Shown here in pieces: positions 1-10,929 of a stretch of DNA of 64,000 nt (the stretch's first letter is position 1; each line of letters starts with the position of its first letter). Location of the stretch: positions 62,001 through 126,000 of the forward strand of contig JAANYP010004453.1 in the NCBI GenBank assembly GCA_020465985.1. Reading direction: 5' to 3'. The DNA comes from Centrapalus pauciflorus. Its lineage: Eukaryota; Streptophyta; Magnoliopsida; Asterales; Asteraceae. The notes beneath the pieces are model-generated. The model saw nothing but the letters and a program-made list of their open reading frames with translations, made no database searches and was not told the DNA's origin. The position numbers and the translations under genes are program-made.

Positions 1-1862
1 AGAGATCCTCTGGTAGTGAGCCTCTTTTGCCGTATGGAGAAGATTTTGGATTTTCTAAAGCAGCAAGATAATGAGGAGGAATTGAAGTGTCCTGACTCTT
101 ATCTGCCTCTCCAACTTTGGGCGTTGGAATGTCTGCTTTAATTGGCTATTTAAAAGAAACCTTCTTAGGAACCTCGTTCTTCTTTGGATCCTCTTTCTCC
201 TCATACACAACTTCAGTGTCGGTATCTTCTTCTACCTCTTTCTCTTTAGATATCTCTATTTTATTGTCTACCTCTCTCTTCCACTCCTTAATGTGGTTAT
301 CTTAGCTATTTCATTAACTTCGTTAATCTCATGTTTCTTATCTTTGTTACGATGATGGGCGTGTGAAGGATTGGGAACAGTATTGCTAGGAAGCTTCCCC
401 TCCTCACGCCGAGTAAGCGACTCAGCTATCTGGCCCATCTGGCCAGTTAACATCTACATGGTCTTAGTACTGATAGCTGAGTGTTGTTTCATAAATTCAG
501 CAAACTCTGCGAATTGCGAAGAAGTAATATTTGATTCTAGTTGGAAATGTGGTTGATCACTATGATTTGACTTATAGTATCGCTCATCCTTCGTTGTTGA
601 AGTTGAACCATATTAATATTCTCTCTTTGGTGGTTCATATCTTGGTTTGGATTGATGATCGGTAGGTTCATCATTTTTCCATCGAAAGTTGGGACGGTTT
701 CTCCATCCCTGATTGTATGTTTCCGAAAATGGATTATCCCTCTCTCGATGAGCTCTAAATCCGTAAAATTCATTAGCAAATTCCTCAGTGGATTGCACTT
801 GAGGACATGCTCCGGAATGATGCGAACGATCTCCGCATGTGACACAATTAATTGATACGCTAGGGTTTGAAAAACCCTTCATTAGTTGATCCATCTTCTT
901 TCCTAATTCTGAAATCTAACTTTTAACCTCACGTTTCCAGGCATTATGTATGCCCATAACTTGAACTCCTATACTATTTTCGAAACTAGCTTGGACTTTA
1001 AGACCTTTACCGAGTTGATTAAGCAACTCCCAAGCCTCATCGTCTTCTTTACCTAAAAATATGCCTCTTGTGGCAGCTATAATCATATTACGACTCTCTT
1101 GACTCACACCATCAAAGAATGTTTTGATAAGCATCCGTTGGGTACCTCGTGGTGTGGACAGGCTCTCCATAATTCGTTCATACGATGAAACGCTTCGTAG
1201 AATTGTTCGCCAGGTTTTTGTTTAAATCCGGTAATTTCCTATCTTTTGTTGGTTGTTTTATTAATGGGGTAATATTCTATAAGGAATTCTCGTTTGATTT
1301 GATCCCATGTTGTAATGCTATTGGATGGTAAGGATACGAACCAATTCTTTGCTTTCTCTTTTAACGAAAAACGAAATAATCAAAGTTTTAAACCGTCGGC
1401 GGTTATGCCTCGAACATGATTTGCTTTACAAATAGCTGTGAACTCAGCTAAACGTTCATAGGGTTCCTCACTTGGCATCCCTCGAAAGATCGGAAGAATT
1501 TGGAATAATTGAGGACGAACTTCGGGTTCGTTCTCGCTTTCGGGATAACGAATTGGAGATGGGTCAGGCACATCACCTGGGCGGTAATGTGACACAACCG
1601 TACATCTCGGTTGATTACCCATTCTAGCAACTATGCGCTCGGGCTCTTCATGATTACGGTGCGAAATCGTAGGGCTTTCTAAATTAGGAATCTCTGAATC
1701 GGGAATTTCTAAATCAGGAATTTCTTCCTCTTGTGTGTTTAAATTCTCCGTGATTAATTGTTGATTTTGAATCCTGACAGTCTTTTGGTTCAATCTCGCT
1801 TCTTTTTCGATCTCAGGTTCGAATTGTAGCGGCAATCCTTTAGCGGATCGACGTGTGTGCAT
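1..1862 (-). pseudogene. E1 gag polyprotein, broken (Athila-like)
   Basis: Gag forms the virus-like particle and binds the element's RNA. The reading frame starts at ATG 1860-1862 (MHTRRSAKG) and carries ILPIFRGMPSEEPYERLAEF. A TGA follows GLKL near 1380, after which the same frame continues with SLKEKAKNWFVSLPSNS and TTWDQIKREFLIEYYP, the conserved retrotransposon-gag core. A second stop lies near 1240, and a frameshift near 1165 moves the frame to LIKTFFDGVSQESRNMI. A zinc knuckle CVTCGDRSHHSGAC (CX2CX4HX4C) is encoded around 820-865. The frame then shifts again to LTGQMGQIAESLTRREEGKL and LPSNTVPNPSHAH (268-453), typical of the gag-protease linker. Three or more lesions make it a pseudogene; it is cut by the window edge. 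Confidence 0.85.
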
Positions 1863-2081
1863 ACACTAAATAAAATACTACTAAAGATTAAAAACTTAAT
1901 TAAACTAATATTTTTGGTGGTAAAGAAGAGAACTACAATTACCCTTTTGAATTTTTAAAAATTTTTATTTGATTTTTAATAATTATAAAATAAAGACTAA
2001 AAATAACCAAAGAAAGGAACGTAAACCTAATTAATTAAAACTAAGGCAACAAACCAACTTTTAACCTAACTACCGTTACAC

Positions 2082-2099
2082 TCCCCGGCAACGGCGCCA
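2082..2099 (-). other. E1 primer-binding site (tRNA-Asp)
   Basis: The minus strand reads TGGCGCCGTTGCCGGGGA, complementary to the 3' end of plant tRNA-Asp and the standard primer site of Athila/Tat/Ogre elements. It lies 6 nt from the inner end of the LTR, as expected for reverse-transcription priming. Confidence 0.9.
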
Positions 2100-2105
2100 A
2101 AATTC

Positions 2106-3205
2106 TGACGGGCCGTTGTTGTGACCCACCGATTTAATCTTTAAATCCACTAATTAGCTAGAGAAGTAAGGGTTGAATCCACAGGGAGTGTGGTCGTAAT
2201 TAGGATTAGGTTATAAGCCTTAAAAGTTTAAGTTTATTGAAATCATTTAAATTATGAAATTGTGGATTTGAATGAGTTGTTTAGAGTAATGATTTGCTAT
2301 TGCTTGTAACTAAAATTAAGAACGAAGTAACTAACGAAGAAGATAAACAATCAAGAGACGAATAACCATTCACGGGTTCACCACGGCATAAGTATTACTC
2401 ACTATAATTTCATGCAATGATCACATAGACATAATCAATTGCATGACTAAATTAATCAAATGTACTTTGACCAATAACTCTCAGCATAGCGTATGCAACA
2501 TTAATACTCGTCTTAATCCCTAAACTAATGGACTCGCCACGAATAATAACACCAATATAAACTATCTTGCTTTTACCAATCGCAACACATAATCATAATC
2601 ATAGCCAAATGTTTATCATTTGCATACACATAATAGATCTAGCTCAATACGAATACATCAAAACATAAGAAATTAAAGAGAAGTAAACTTAGCCGTAGAT
2701 CGTCCGCAAACGGCTAACGTGATTAGCCTTTCATCGTATGCTCGTCACAATCATAGATCTGAGTCGTTGGGTAGCTTGCGAACCACCGTCTTCGTTCTCG
2801 TATCGTAGATCCACTCGGGCAGGGCTTCGGCACACTTGCACACACGTCGGGACTCCTCTCCAAAGCTGCCCCTTCACTCATATTTATTGGGAATCAAGAT
2901 TTGGGTTTCAAGGGTTGAAAAACGCATTTTAGCGCCGCACCAGCGCAGGCCTGCACCAGGATGCGGCAAAGGTTTAGCTGCCATGTGCTGGAACGTATCT
3001 GGCAGTTTGGGCGCTATGTGGAGCAAAGGGTGGCGCAGGCCTGCGCCCCCCTCAGCCCGATTTGCTCTAAATTCTCTCGGATTGCTTCTTTTTATCGTCT
3101 TGGCCCTGAAATATAAACTTGGAGTAGTGATATGGATTTTATGAAGTATTGGTGCTTAAAATGATCATAATATGACTCAAAACCGTATAAATTATAGACT
3201 TATCA
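2106..3205 (-). repeat. E1 5' LTR (1100 bp)
   Basis: Read on the minus strand it begins TGATAAGTC and ends CCGTCA, followed 6 nt later by the tRNA-Asp primer site. The outer boundary is inferred from the TG dinucleotide and has not been checked against a second LTR. It contains the phrase AAGTAAGGGTTGAATCCACA near 2165, which I recall from Tat/Athila LTRs, and two GC-rich palindromes (2945-2954 and 3032-3047). Short open frames inside it, such as 2738-2932 and 2836-3144, look fortuitous. Confidence 0.75.
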
Positions 3206-3839
3206 ATACCCATTTTAATTGGGTTTGGAACCTAATTGTATATATAATGTTGGCATTCAAACGCTTTACTTCATTGCCAATAAAACTAAATGTGTGTGTG
3301 CGTAGTTGGACAAAGAGTGAGAGAGAGAAACTAGAAAAAGGAGGAGGAAGGCAACCATCAATTGTAGCTGATCAAGTGGGACTTTATGTGCCACCTTCAT
3401 CTTCATCACCATCTTGATTAATTGAAGTTAAAAGGTTACAGTTAAGGTGTTAAAGAAATTTAATTTTGATGTAAAGTAGTTAAAAATGCTGAGGGAGGGT
3501 AGATACCCCTTGTTAAACATAGAATTCAAAGTCAGGGAGTTAACCACATCGGTGAGCTGAAAAACAGAGCTCATACTATTCTGTTCATCACCGCATAGCG
3601 GCCACGCTCCCCTGGTCGCAACCACGAACAGGGTGAGACAGTCAAGGTTGGTCGTTTGTGGTGGGGCATTGTCGAGGTGGTTACTCGCGGGCTGTATGAG
3701 CTTGGTCGTGCTCACATGAGCTCGACTGCGATGAGATGAGCAACGCGAGGCCATCTCGACAAAGATAACTGTACGCGATGAGTGGATTGCATCCACGATC
3801 ATGGCCGCGATCATGACCTCTATCGTTTGGTCTGACAAG
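3206..3839. other. Spacer without recognised gene
   Basis: This lies between the E1 LTR and the E2 relic. A 136-codon minus-strand frame (3428-3838) has no motif I recognise and unremarkable composition. A GA-rich, then CT-rich stretch around 3310-3415 could be an old 5' leader. No repeat ends or coding homology are visible to me. Confidence 0.5.
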
Positions 3840-4671
3840 TTGACTTACGTTGAACCATTTGATTATTACAGTACTTATTATCTATTAGTTTGGTGATAGT
3901 TATATTGTCGTTGTATCTTTTGTGTTGTTAGGAATTGTAATAGACTCAGGAACCGGTCGAGACCCTAGTTGATACCGTTGATTGTAGCGGCACTTAAGGT
4001 GAGTTACTAACCCTCTTGTAGGAGATGCAGTAACGTTGATGATAGTGTTTTAAAAGAGATATGTTGTTTTAGTATCCGGTCCCTTGAGTATCCTTTTATT
4101 CATTGATTTACTGTTAGCACATAGTATAGCATGTGGAGCATATGTTGAGTCATGATACGATGAGTAGAGGTCTGTTGGGCCATTCCTAACCTCAGAGGTC
4201 CTGGCCTAGCCAATACTTAATGGAGTCGGCTACGTAGGCAATTTAGGATCGCTCATGACGAGGCGTCTGGCTGTTGCTACCGGCCGCAAGTAGACCTTTT
4301 TATTTTGTTGATTATAATGTGCTAAGTCTGTTGAAAATACTTATTTTACGTTGTTTATATGTAACTCACAAGCCTCATAGTTGACTGTTGTTTTAACTAT
4401 GCATCTCATGTACGCGACTAGAGGTTAGAGATTAAGCGAGAACAAGTAGAGACGGTGTGTCAACTGATCTTTTGGATGACTATAACCATAACACTACTGG
4501 TGGTTGACTGGACCTTTTAACGGGAGTTAGTTCTCGTTAGGTCGAGACTATTATGTTTAAAGTGGTTGTTTAATAGTTATAAGTGTTGTTTACCCTTGAT
4601 GATGATACTTTTTTAGGTGACGTCGATAATATATCCTATGTGGTATTCAGTAGTAATAGTAATGTGTTACA
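3840..4671 (+). repeat. E2 probable 5' LTR remnant
   Basis: The right boundary is supported by TGTTACA ending at 4671, immediately before the primer-binding site. The interior (for example GGTGAGTTACTAACCCTCTT near 4000) resembles the U5 region of plant Ty3 chromovirus LTRs as I recall them. The left edge is arbitrary because no TG start or partner LTR was found. Confidence 0.4.
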
Positions 4672-4674
4672 GCT

Positions 4675-4686
4675 TGGTATCAAAGA
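4675..4686 (+). other. E2 primer-binding site (initiator tRNA-Met type)
   Basis: TGGTATCAAAGA differs by one base from the common plant tRNA-iMet primer site TGGTATCAGAGC. It sits 3 nt after the presumed LTR end and upstream of gag. Confidence 0.6.
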
Positions 4687-4859
4687 ATTATTTTAAGAGT
4701 TACGTATCACTAGTGATGCTAGGCTTAAACCAATGTGTAGATCCTTGGGTTTGATCTTTGATGAGCAGGTCTAAGAAACTTCAAAAGTTATGTTATTGTG
4801 GTCATAGTAATGTTGTTTATGTTATGAAGAGACTTATGAAAGATGACTAGACACCTGAG

Positions 4860-5568
4860 GGTCCCACTAGGGGAAGGATTTCGGATGAGGAGTTTGCATG
4901 TTGTCTTCAGGATGCATACAAGCAAGGACGTATGGAAGTTAATCAGTCCCTGACCCAGGGAATAGGATGTTCCAGAAATAGATAGTCTGTGGGAAGAGAT
5001 TCAGGAGCAGGGGCAGCAAGTGGGGTAGGCAAGGGATGTAAGTATCAGGAATTCGTTGCTACACATCCATCAGAGTACCATGGAGAGCCCGGTGCCATTA
5101 AGGCCATGTGTTTGTTACAAGATATGGAGATGGCCTTCTGGATTACAGGCTTTCACCCTGATCAGATTACTACTTTCGCTTGTGGAGGACTGTTAAAGAC
5201 ACGATACGAGATGGGCAGGCTTATGGTATGACTTTGGACCAGTTTATGGTCTGGTTTGAGGAGCAGTTTATTCTAGAGGATCGACGAGCGCAGTTGGAGA
5301 TAGATCTTTTGACATTATTTTAGGGGCAGAGATCCGTAGATGAGTCTGAGAAGATTTTCATAGATCTGAGTTTCTTTGCACCACTTTAGGTTAGCATAGA
5401 GTCGAGGAAGATTAAGAGATTTATGATAGGTTTGCGTAGGTGATTAGGGAGTTCATCGATATCGACTACATACCAACATATGCTATGGCAGTAAAGCTAG
5501 TGAGGAGGAGGGAGAGTGAGCTGAGACGTACAGATCTAGTAGTCGAGTAGTCAAGACGAGTTTAGTCG
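4860..5568 (+). pseudogene. E2 gag, N-terminal and core part
   Basis: The clearest block is FVATHPSEYHGEPGAIKAM followed by LLQDMEMAFWITGFHPDQI and FACGGLLKTRYE (4989-5231). This matches the plan of the Ty3 gag core (xFxGTxDPxxAxxWLxxME...KVxFAxxxLxxxA). After a frameshift near 5215 the frame continues as FMVWFEEQFILEDRRAQLEI and then VDESEKIFIDLSFFAPL, with stops. A second degenerate block near 5480 reads AVKLVRRRESELRRTDLV. Gag is cut at 5568 by the LTR insertion and resumes after 10394. Confidence 0.7.
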
Positions 5569-6202
5569 ATTAGTGTAACAACCTGACTTTTAATTTCCGT
5601 AATTGACTTAATAATGTAATTTATTTACATTTTTGTATTGTAATTTAATTAAGTAATGAAATTATTTAATTAAATTAAGTTATATGTTATGTATTATTAT
5701 AAAGTTTCAAATATAAAAAGAGAGTGATAAAAGAAACTTTAGTGGTTAAAATGTGAAGTATGAAACTTATGTTAATATAAATTCACAAAAATGGGTAATT
5801 GCTCATTTTACCCAAATTAAAATTTTCTGCACTCTCTCTTTCAAAGTTACGGTTCTTCTTCATCAATTCATCAAGCTCATCTCAAATTGTGCAACCAAAA
5901 ATCAAAGATTGAGGTCAGGAATTAACAATCAAGCTCCAAGCAACAATTTAAAAATAAGATTCAAGGTAATTGTAATGTTTAAACATGTTCTTTGGGTGAA
6001 AATCTTACACCTATGGTTTCTTGAGTTCAAGAATACAAAAATCGTTTCAAATCATAAAATTACCAAAGATTAGTGTTGCAAACTTGAAACAAATTCCATG
6101 CATGAAATCCTTAAGTATTTAATTGATTATTTTATTTGATTTGTTTGATTGATGTGAAATGAAATGAAAACAGAAAAGTGTAGTGTTGTGTGTGTTTGCA
6201 TG

Positions 6203-6550
6203 GGTACCGAGACCCACATGAACCCACGTTGAAACACACCTAACTCACTGGAACTACCGAATCCATGAAGGTTTCGGTAATGATGAAACCACCTACCGAA
6301 ACCATGTTAAAGCTTATTGAAACTTATACCGAAACCATATAGGAACCTACCGAAACCTAATGTTTCGGTAATACTGAGATATACCGAGAACCTCCTGAAC
6401 CTACAGAGACCATTTATGGTTTCTGTAATATTAAAATGATGATGAAACTACCAAGACCCATATGACAATACCGAAACCTTTGAAGGTTTCGGTAACCCCA
6501 CAATACCGAAACCATGCCGGAATGCAGAAACCTACCGAAATACTGCAGCA
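6203..6550. repeat. Cluster of TACCGAAACC / GGTTTCGGTA motifs
   Basis: The decamer TACCGAAACC or a near match recurs many times in about 350 bp, in both orientations. One pair forms a perfect 12-bp inverted repeat with a 2-nt loop at 6469-6494 (TACCGAAACCTT, TG, then its complement). Others pair more weakly near 6275 and 6352-6373. It lies in the presumed solo LTR E2a. Confidence 0.85.
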
Positions 6551-6756
6551 ACCATTCTTTATTCGTTTTCTGTTTTGATTTGATTTTATGTATGTGTGTG
6601 CAGCCTTCGATTAAATTAGAAATAGTAAAAAAAGATGTATGTGCAGTGCTCAGTATGTATGTGTCGATTTATAAACAGAAGCATTAAGACGGTCACAGCT
6701 TTTAGTTCATCCTCCTTGCGTGAAGATAGTATGAGACAAAAACATCAGCATGTACA

Positions 6757-6780
6757 TACATATATATATATATATATATA
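6757..6780. repeat. TA microsatellite, left of fold-back element
   Basis: An uninterrupted (TA)n run of about 24 bp abuts the left end of the inverted-repeat element. A much longer TA run abuts its right end, so the element probably inserted into a TA tract. Confidence 0.9.
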
Positions 6781-8484
6781 GGGAAAATAACCAAAAATAG
6801 TAACAACTTTTGACATTTTTATCATTAATAGTATCATTATTTATTTTTTATCATTAATAGTAACAACTTTTTATTTTTCTATCAATAATAGTAATGGGTG
6901 ACCTGCGAACCTGTTTAGCAGATCACCAACTTTTCAGTTATCAAAAATAGTAATATCATTAATAGTAACAACTTTTTTTTAGTTTTTCCAACAAAATAAT
7001 ATGAACTATTTTGGTTTTTTAGTTTTTTCGATCTAAATGGGCTGTAGGTTTTTTTATATAAAAAACTAAAAATAAAAATTGGTTGCAATATGTTGCAAGC
7101 AGAAAAACTATAAACCACAATTATTCATAATTTTTTGTGTAGTTAAAAATTGTAACACCCCGTTTTTTAGAAATATTTCATGGATGTAATTTATTGGTTG
7201 ATTAAATTATTAAAATTGATTGGGGCAATGGTATGACGATCAGTGAAATGAACACGTGTCGGGGTCAAGTATACATGTCACCGGGTTATAATTCTAGCGG
7301 ATTATTAATAACTATGAGACCACAGAATTAAATGGGAATATTGATATTAATTATGAAATATTGATCGGGTATCGGTGTCGAACCTGCATTATAAACGATA
7401 TGTTTATATGTATAACACGTTTAACTTTTTGCTTCATTTTCATTCATTCCAAAAACAATTTGGAAGTGTTGTGTGTGTTTGTAAGAGCAAACAGAAGGAA
7501 AAAAAGTCGTAACGGATTGAAAGCTCTAGAATTCATCTTTATCTTGGCTTGTGGAGTTTTTTAACTTGGGAAGGTAAGAAATCTCTAATTTAAATGAGTT
7601 GATTGTGTTATAAGGTGCTAAATTATGGAAACTGGTTTAGCAAGTATTTTTTTCGCTGTTAAAAACAAAAAAATAAATGAGTTGCAATTATTTTGTACGA
7701 AAACTCAAAATGATTTATAGTTTTTTTTTTGCAAAAAACCTTAAAAACATGATTGGGTTATAGTTTTTCATTCTTGAAAGCTAAAAGTTGAATGATTTGT
7801 AATCAATTTCGTTCGGAATTTACTAAAAAACCGTTCAATTTTGTAATTTTCTTATTCAAAATGAAAAGTACTACGAATGAAAAAGTATTGCGACCCATTC
7901 ATTTTTTTGTTTTACTATGAATGGAAAAATCATGCCTCATTTTGGTTTATAGTTTTATGAATGAAAAATATTCCATTTTAATTTTTTGTTTTTTAAATAA
8001 AAAAACTATGATCCATTTATATTGGAAAAAAACTAACAAATGGAACGATTTGTATTATTTTATTCGGAAAAACTAAGAAAATGATGCTTCGTAGTTTTTT
8101 TAGGAATAAGTGAAAATTGAAATAATTCATAGTATTTTTTCATTAATATTATATATAGTTGTGAATAAATAATTGAATATTATCTATCCGTAAATATTCG
8201 GAATAAAAATCTGATTTATTTTAGTGTTTATGAAATATTAGAAAACTTAATAAAATAAAAAATTATGTTTTTAATTTGATATATTACTATTATTGATAAA
8301 AATCTGAAAAGATGTTACTATTATTGATAAATGAAAAGTTGGTGACCTGCTAAACAGGTTTGCAGGTCACCCATTACTATTATTGATAGAAAAATAAAAA
8401 GTTGTTACTAATAATGATAAAAAATAAATAATGTTACTATTAATGATAAAAATGTCAAAAGTTGTTACTATTTTTGGTCATTTG

Positions 8485-8487
<3 letters not shown>
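6781..8487. mobile_element. E2b: fold-back / MULE-like non-autonomous DNA transposon
   Basis: The ends are long inverted repeats. The left end begins GGGAAAATAACCAAAAATAG and the complement of the right end begins GGGCAAATGACCAAAAATAG. The match extends about 175 bp (6781-6955 with 8313-8487). The repeats themselves consist of degenerate subrepeats around TTATCATTAATAGTAACA, as in fold-back elements. No transposase frame is present. The interior contains a stretch starting TGTAACACCCCG at 7152 that looks like the start of a Ty3 LTR and may be captured or nested sequence, and AT-rich DNA with recurring TAGTTTTT words (7620-8270). Both flanks are TA microsatellite, so the target duplication cannot be delimited. 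Confidence 0.8.
8341..8371. repeat. Internal hairpin in the terminal inverted repeat of E2b
   Basis: GGTGACCTGC and GCAGGTCACC form a perfect 10-bp stem around an 11-nt loop. The matching copy in the left inverted repeat (6897-6927) has the same arms with one mismatch (GCAGATCACC). Confidence 0.85.
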
Positions 8488-8582
<95 letters not shown>

Positions 8583-8600
8583 GTGACCGAAATAGAAACA

Positions 8601-8672
<72 letters not shown>

Positions 8673-8692
8673 GTGACCGAAATAGAAACAGA

Positions 8693-8724
<32 letters not shown>

Positions 8725-8826
8725 TTGTTAAGTGTGTGTGCGGTATATATATATATAATCAGCAACATCACAGCCACGTTTCTTTTACCTTTTCCTTGTC
8801 TTTTTCGATTATATACATGTGTGTGG

Positions 8827-8925
<99 letters not shown>

Positions 8926-8935
8926 TTATATAGAC
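8488..8935. repeat. Compound TA microsatellite block
   Basis: Long (TA)n tracts at about 8488-8569, 8601-8669, 8692-8720 and 8829-8930 are separated by short unique pieces. Two spacers carry the same word CGTGACCGAAATAGAAACAG (8582-8601 and 8672-8691), so the block grew partly by duplication of a spacer plus TA unit. The Tyr-Ile repeat frames it encodes on both strands are artefacts. Confidence 0.95.
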
Positions 8936-10394
8936 ACATATATCAATTATAAGCAACCCTTTTTGTATTTTACAAATGTATATAATTACATTAATATGGA
9001 AAGGAATAAACACATATATGTGGGTTCATTTATTTAATTTAATGTCAAAACTCAATTATGATTTATATAAGGTTTAAAATCAATAAATGTTTAGTTTAAA
9101 ATCTTAAAAGGAGATGTTATGATATAAACATGAAAAAAATCACCCATGTCCATGAAAAAGGACTTAAATATTGATGAGTTTTCAGAATCTTGTCAATTAA
9201 AGTTTAAAGCTAACGTTCTTGCAAATGATAAATTTTGGACAGGTTCAGATAAAATCTGAACAAAGTAATAAAAGTTAAAGTACTGAAAGTGGGTCAGAGT
9301 TTGTAAAGCAAAGCCAAAGTCCAGTAAGTCAAAGATTAAATCCTGAGATAACTCAGGTGGCGGAGTAATCCGCTTGATAAAGTCAAAGCTTAGCAACTCA
9401 GCTTAATTCAGTAAAACAATGAGTTATAGATATTCAGTTTTACGTATTTGATTCTGGTTGAGACATATTGTTGTTAATAGTTTATTTGGCATTCACTTAT
9501 GCTCAGCTGGATTGTGACCTGTGCTCATCATGGTTCGGTGATGTCCTGTGGATCATGACAGCTATTTGATATATCATCATGCACACATTGTATTTACAGT
9601 TCATTACAGTTTTCATTGCAAATTGATTATGCTATCATGACATTGCTTATTTATTCTTATCATCGTTGCTTGCATCACTACCTTATGATTTCAGCTCAGC
9701 ATATTTAGCATTGTCGGGCTATTGTTCTACACCTTGCTATGTCACCAGTTCTATTGAACTTGGTAGTTTATTACTCCAATGCTCCCCCCACATTGTTTGC
9801 TGGTAGCTAACCCAGTATTGAATGGATAACTCAACCTAAAAGCGTGAGTGTGGCCTGAACATCATCCTGTTCTTATAAACTATGTCTCAATCTTGCGTGG
9901 CTGTAGTGGCAGTCAAGTTATATCACGCTTATTACCCACTTTCTGCCTTGTTGTAATGCATGTAATATGATAAAATCTATAATTTCACTAAGCGTTGCTT
10001 ACAGTTGTTGTTAAATCTCTTTACAGGAATAGACAAGGGTAAAGCACCTGCCGGACCTAGTTCTTAGGTGTCCCAAGATCAAGCTTATGCTTTCATAAAC
10101 CACTACTCAAACACCCCTTTTGGTACACTTTTGAAGATGATAAATTGTGGTGGTCTGGGTAGATTTGTTTTGATTGTATGATCACATGTATTAGACTAGT
10201 CTTATACCTTTATAAGTTTACTTTGAAAACTTTAACTCTGTACTAAAATTTGTATTAAACTTATCCTAATGTTTGTACTGTAATTCTAATTCTGCAACTT
10301 AATTACTCTATCTTAGTTATGATTGATATCGTACTGCAGATTGTGGGACGTAGACGCTGAGGACTGCCCCGTAAGGGGTGTTCTTCATAATTAG

Positions 10395-10760
10395 CTATTC
10401 TCGAGGCTGAAACAGAGACAAAGATAGAGATAGAGACAGTCGCCTTAGCGGATTTCAGCCTAACGGCGATGATCGACGGCGTGCGAAGTCAAACGGGGGT
10501 AGAGAGACAGAAATATTGGTCTTCACAGTGGTTTGACTATAGGCTGGACGACAGAGGTAGTCATTTTAGTAGACCAGACCACAGGGGAGTAGCCTCGAGT
10601 TCTTGTTCTGTTACAAGGAAGAGGTGGTGTAAGAAGTGTAGACAAATGCATATTGGGGAGTGTGATACCTGACATGTGTGTTGCTTCTGTTGTGAGCAGC
10701 ATGACCTTACTCTAGTTGATTGCACTTATAGAGAGACCCGCTGTGTTGTAATTGCGGGCG
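10395..10760 (+). pseudogene. E2 gag, C-terminal part with zinc-knuckle remnant
   Basis: Gag resumes after the LTR insertion. The frame 10469-10672 ends KKCRQMHIGECD, matching the chromovirus pattern CxxCGxxHxGxC. The following bases encode, out of frame and with stops, CCFCCEQHDL, which resembles the second half (CYxCGQxGH). RNA binding by the knuckle would be lost. Frameshifts and stops separate all blocks. Confidence 0.55.
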
Positions 10761-10929
10761 AGCGGGACATTAGTCTCAAGATTGTAGTTCACTACAACAG
10801 GGAGATCAAAGGAATGGAGAGTCGAGACTGCCAGCCCTGGGTCTAAGTTCTATGGGTTCTTCTGCACGTAGATATATGATTCCCATGGCCCAAGGTCGAG
10901 TTATTCAGTTGACAGTAGAGGCGGCTAGA

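Larger units (their letters stand above)
1..3205 (-). mobile_element. E1: Athila-like Ty3 LTR retrotransposon, 5' portion
   Basis: On the minus strand the order is LTR (3205 to 2106), a primer-binding site for tRNA-Asp, then a gag reading frame that continues past position 1. The gag carries the features I associate with the Athila/Tat branch: a GMPSEEPYERLAEF segment, a retrotransposon-gag core, a single CCHC knuckle and a LPSNTxPNP...LRSGR tail. Protease, RT, integrase and the second LTR would lie to the left of the window. The LTR has TG...CA ends on its own strand (TGATAAG...CCGTCA). The candidate target-site duplication is ATACC at 3206-3210, but the partner copy cannot be seen. The lineage rests on recalled motifs and was not aligned. 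Confidence 0.85.
5569..10394 (+). mobile_element. E2a: probable solo LTR inserted in E2 gag, with target duplication
   Basis: The LTR begins TGTAACAACCTGAC at 5574, a typical start for Ty3 chromovirus LTRs, and appears to end at 10389 (TTCTTCATA). Both sides carry ATTAG (5569-5573 and 10390-10394), consistent with a 5-bp target-site duplication. E2 gag sequence lies on both sides and no internal coding region is visible, which suggests LTR-LTR recombination. The 3' end lacks the usual CA. About 1.7 kb of the length is the fold-back element at 6781-8487 and about 0.45 kb is TA microsatellite. The remaining left part (5574-6756) and right part (8936-10389) hold no gene that I can see. Confidence 0.6.

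Noticed and set aside
2082..2099. tRNA-Asp-like sequence as a tRNA gene
   Set aside because: Only the last 18 nt of the tRNA are matched, adjacent to an LTR; it is a primer-binding site. The TGGTATCAGAG sites of E5, E6 and E9 are the same case for tRNA-Met.
3428..3838. 136-codon minus-strand frame as a possible host gene
   Set aside because: No motif, homology or domain pattern that I recognise, and it lies between two transposon relics. A frame of this length is expected by chance in the more GC-rich stretch.
8462..9013. Long Tyr-Ile repeat reading frames on both strands
   Set aside because: They are the translation of TA microsatellites; open in all frames by composition and with no start context or other sequence.
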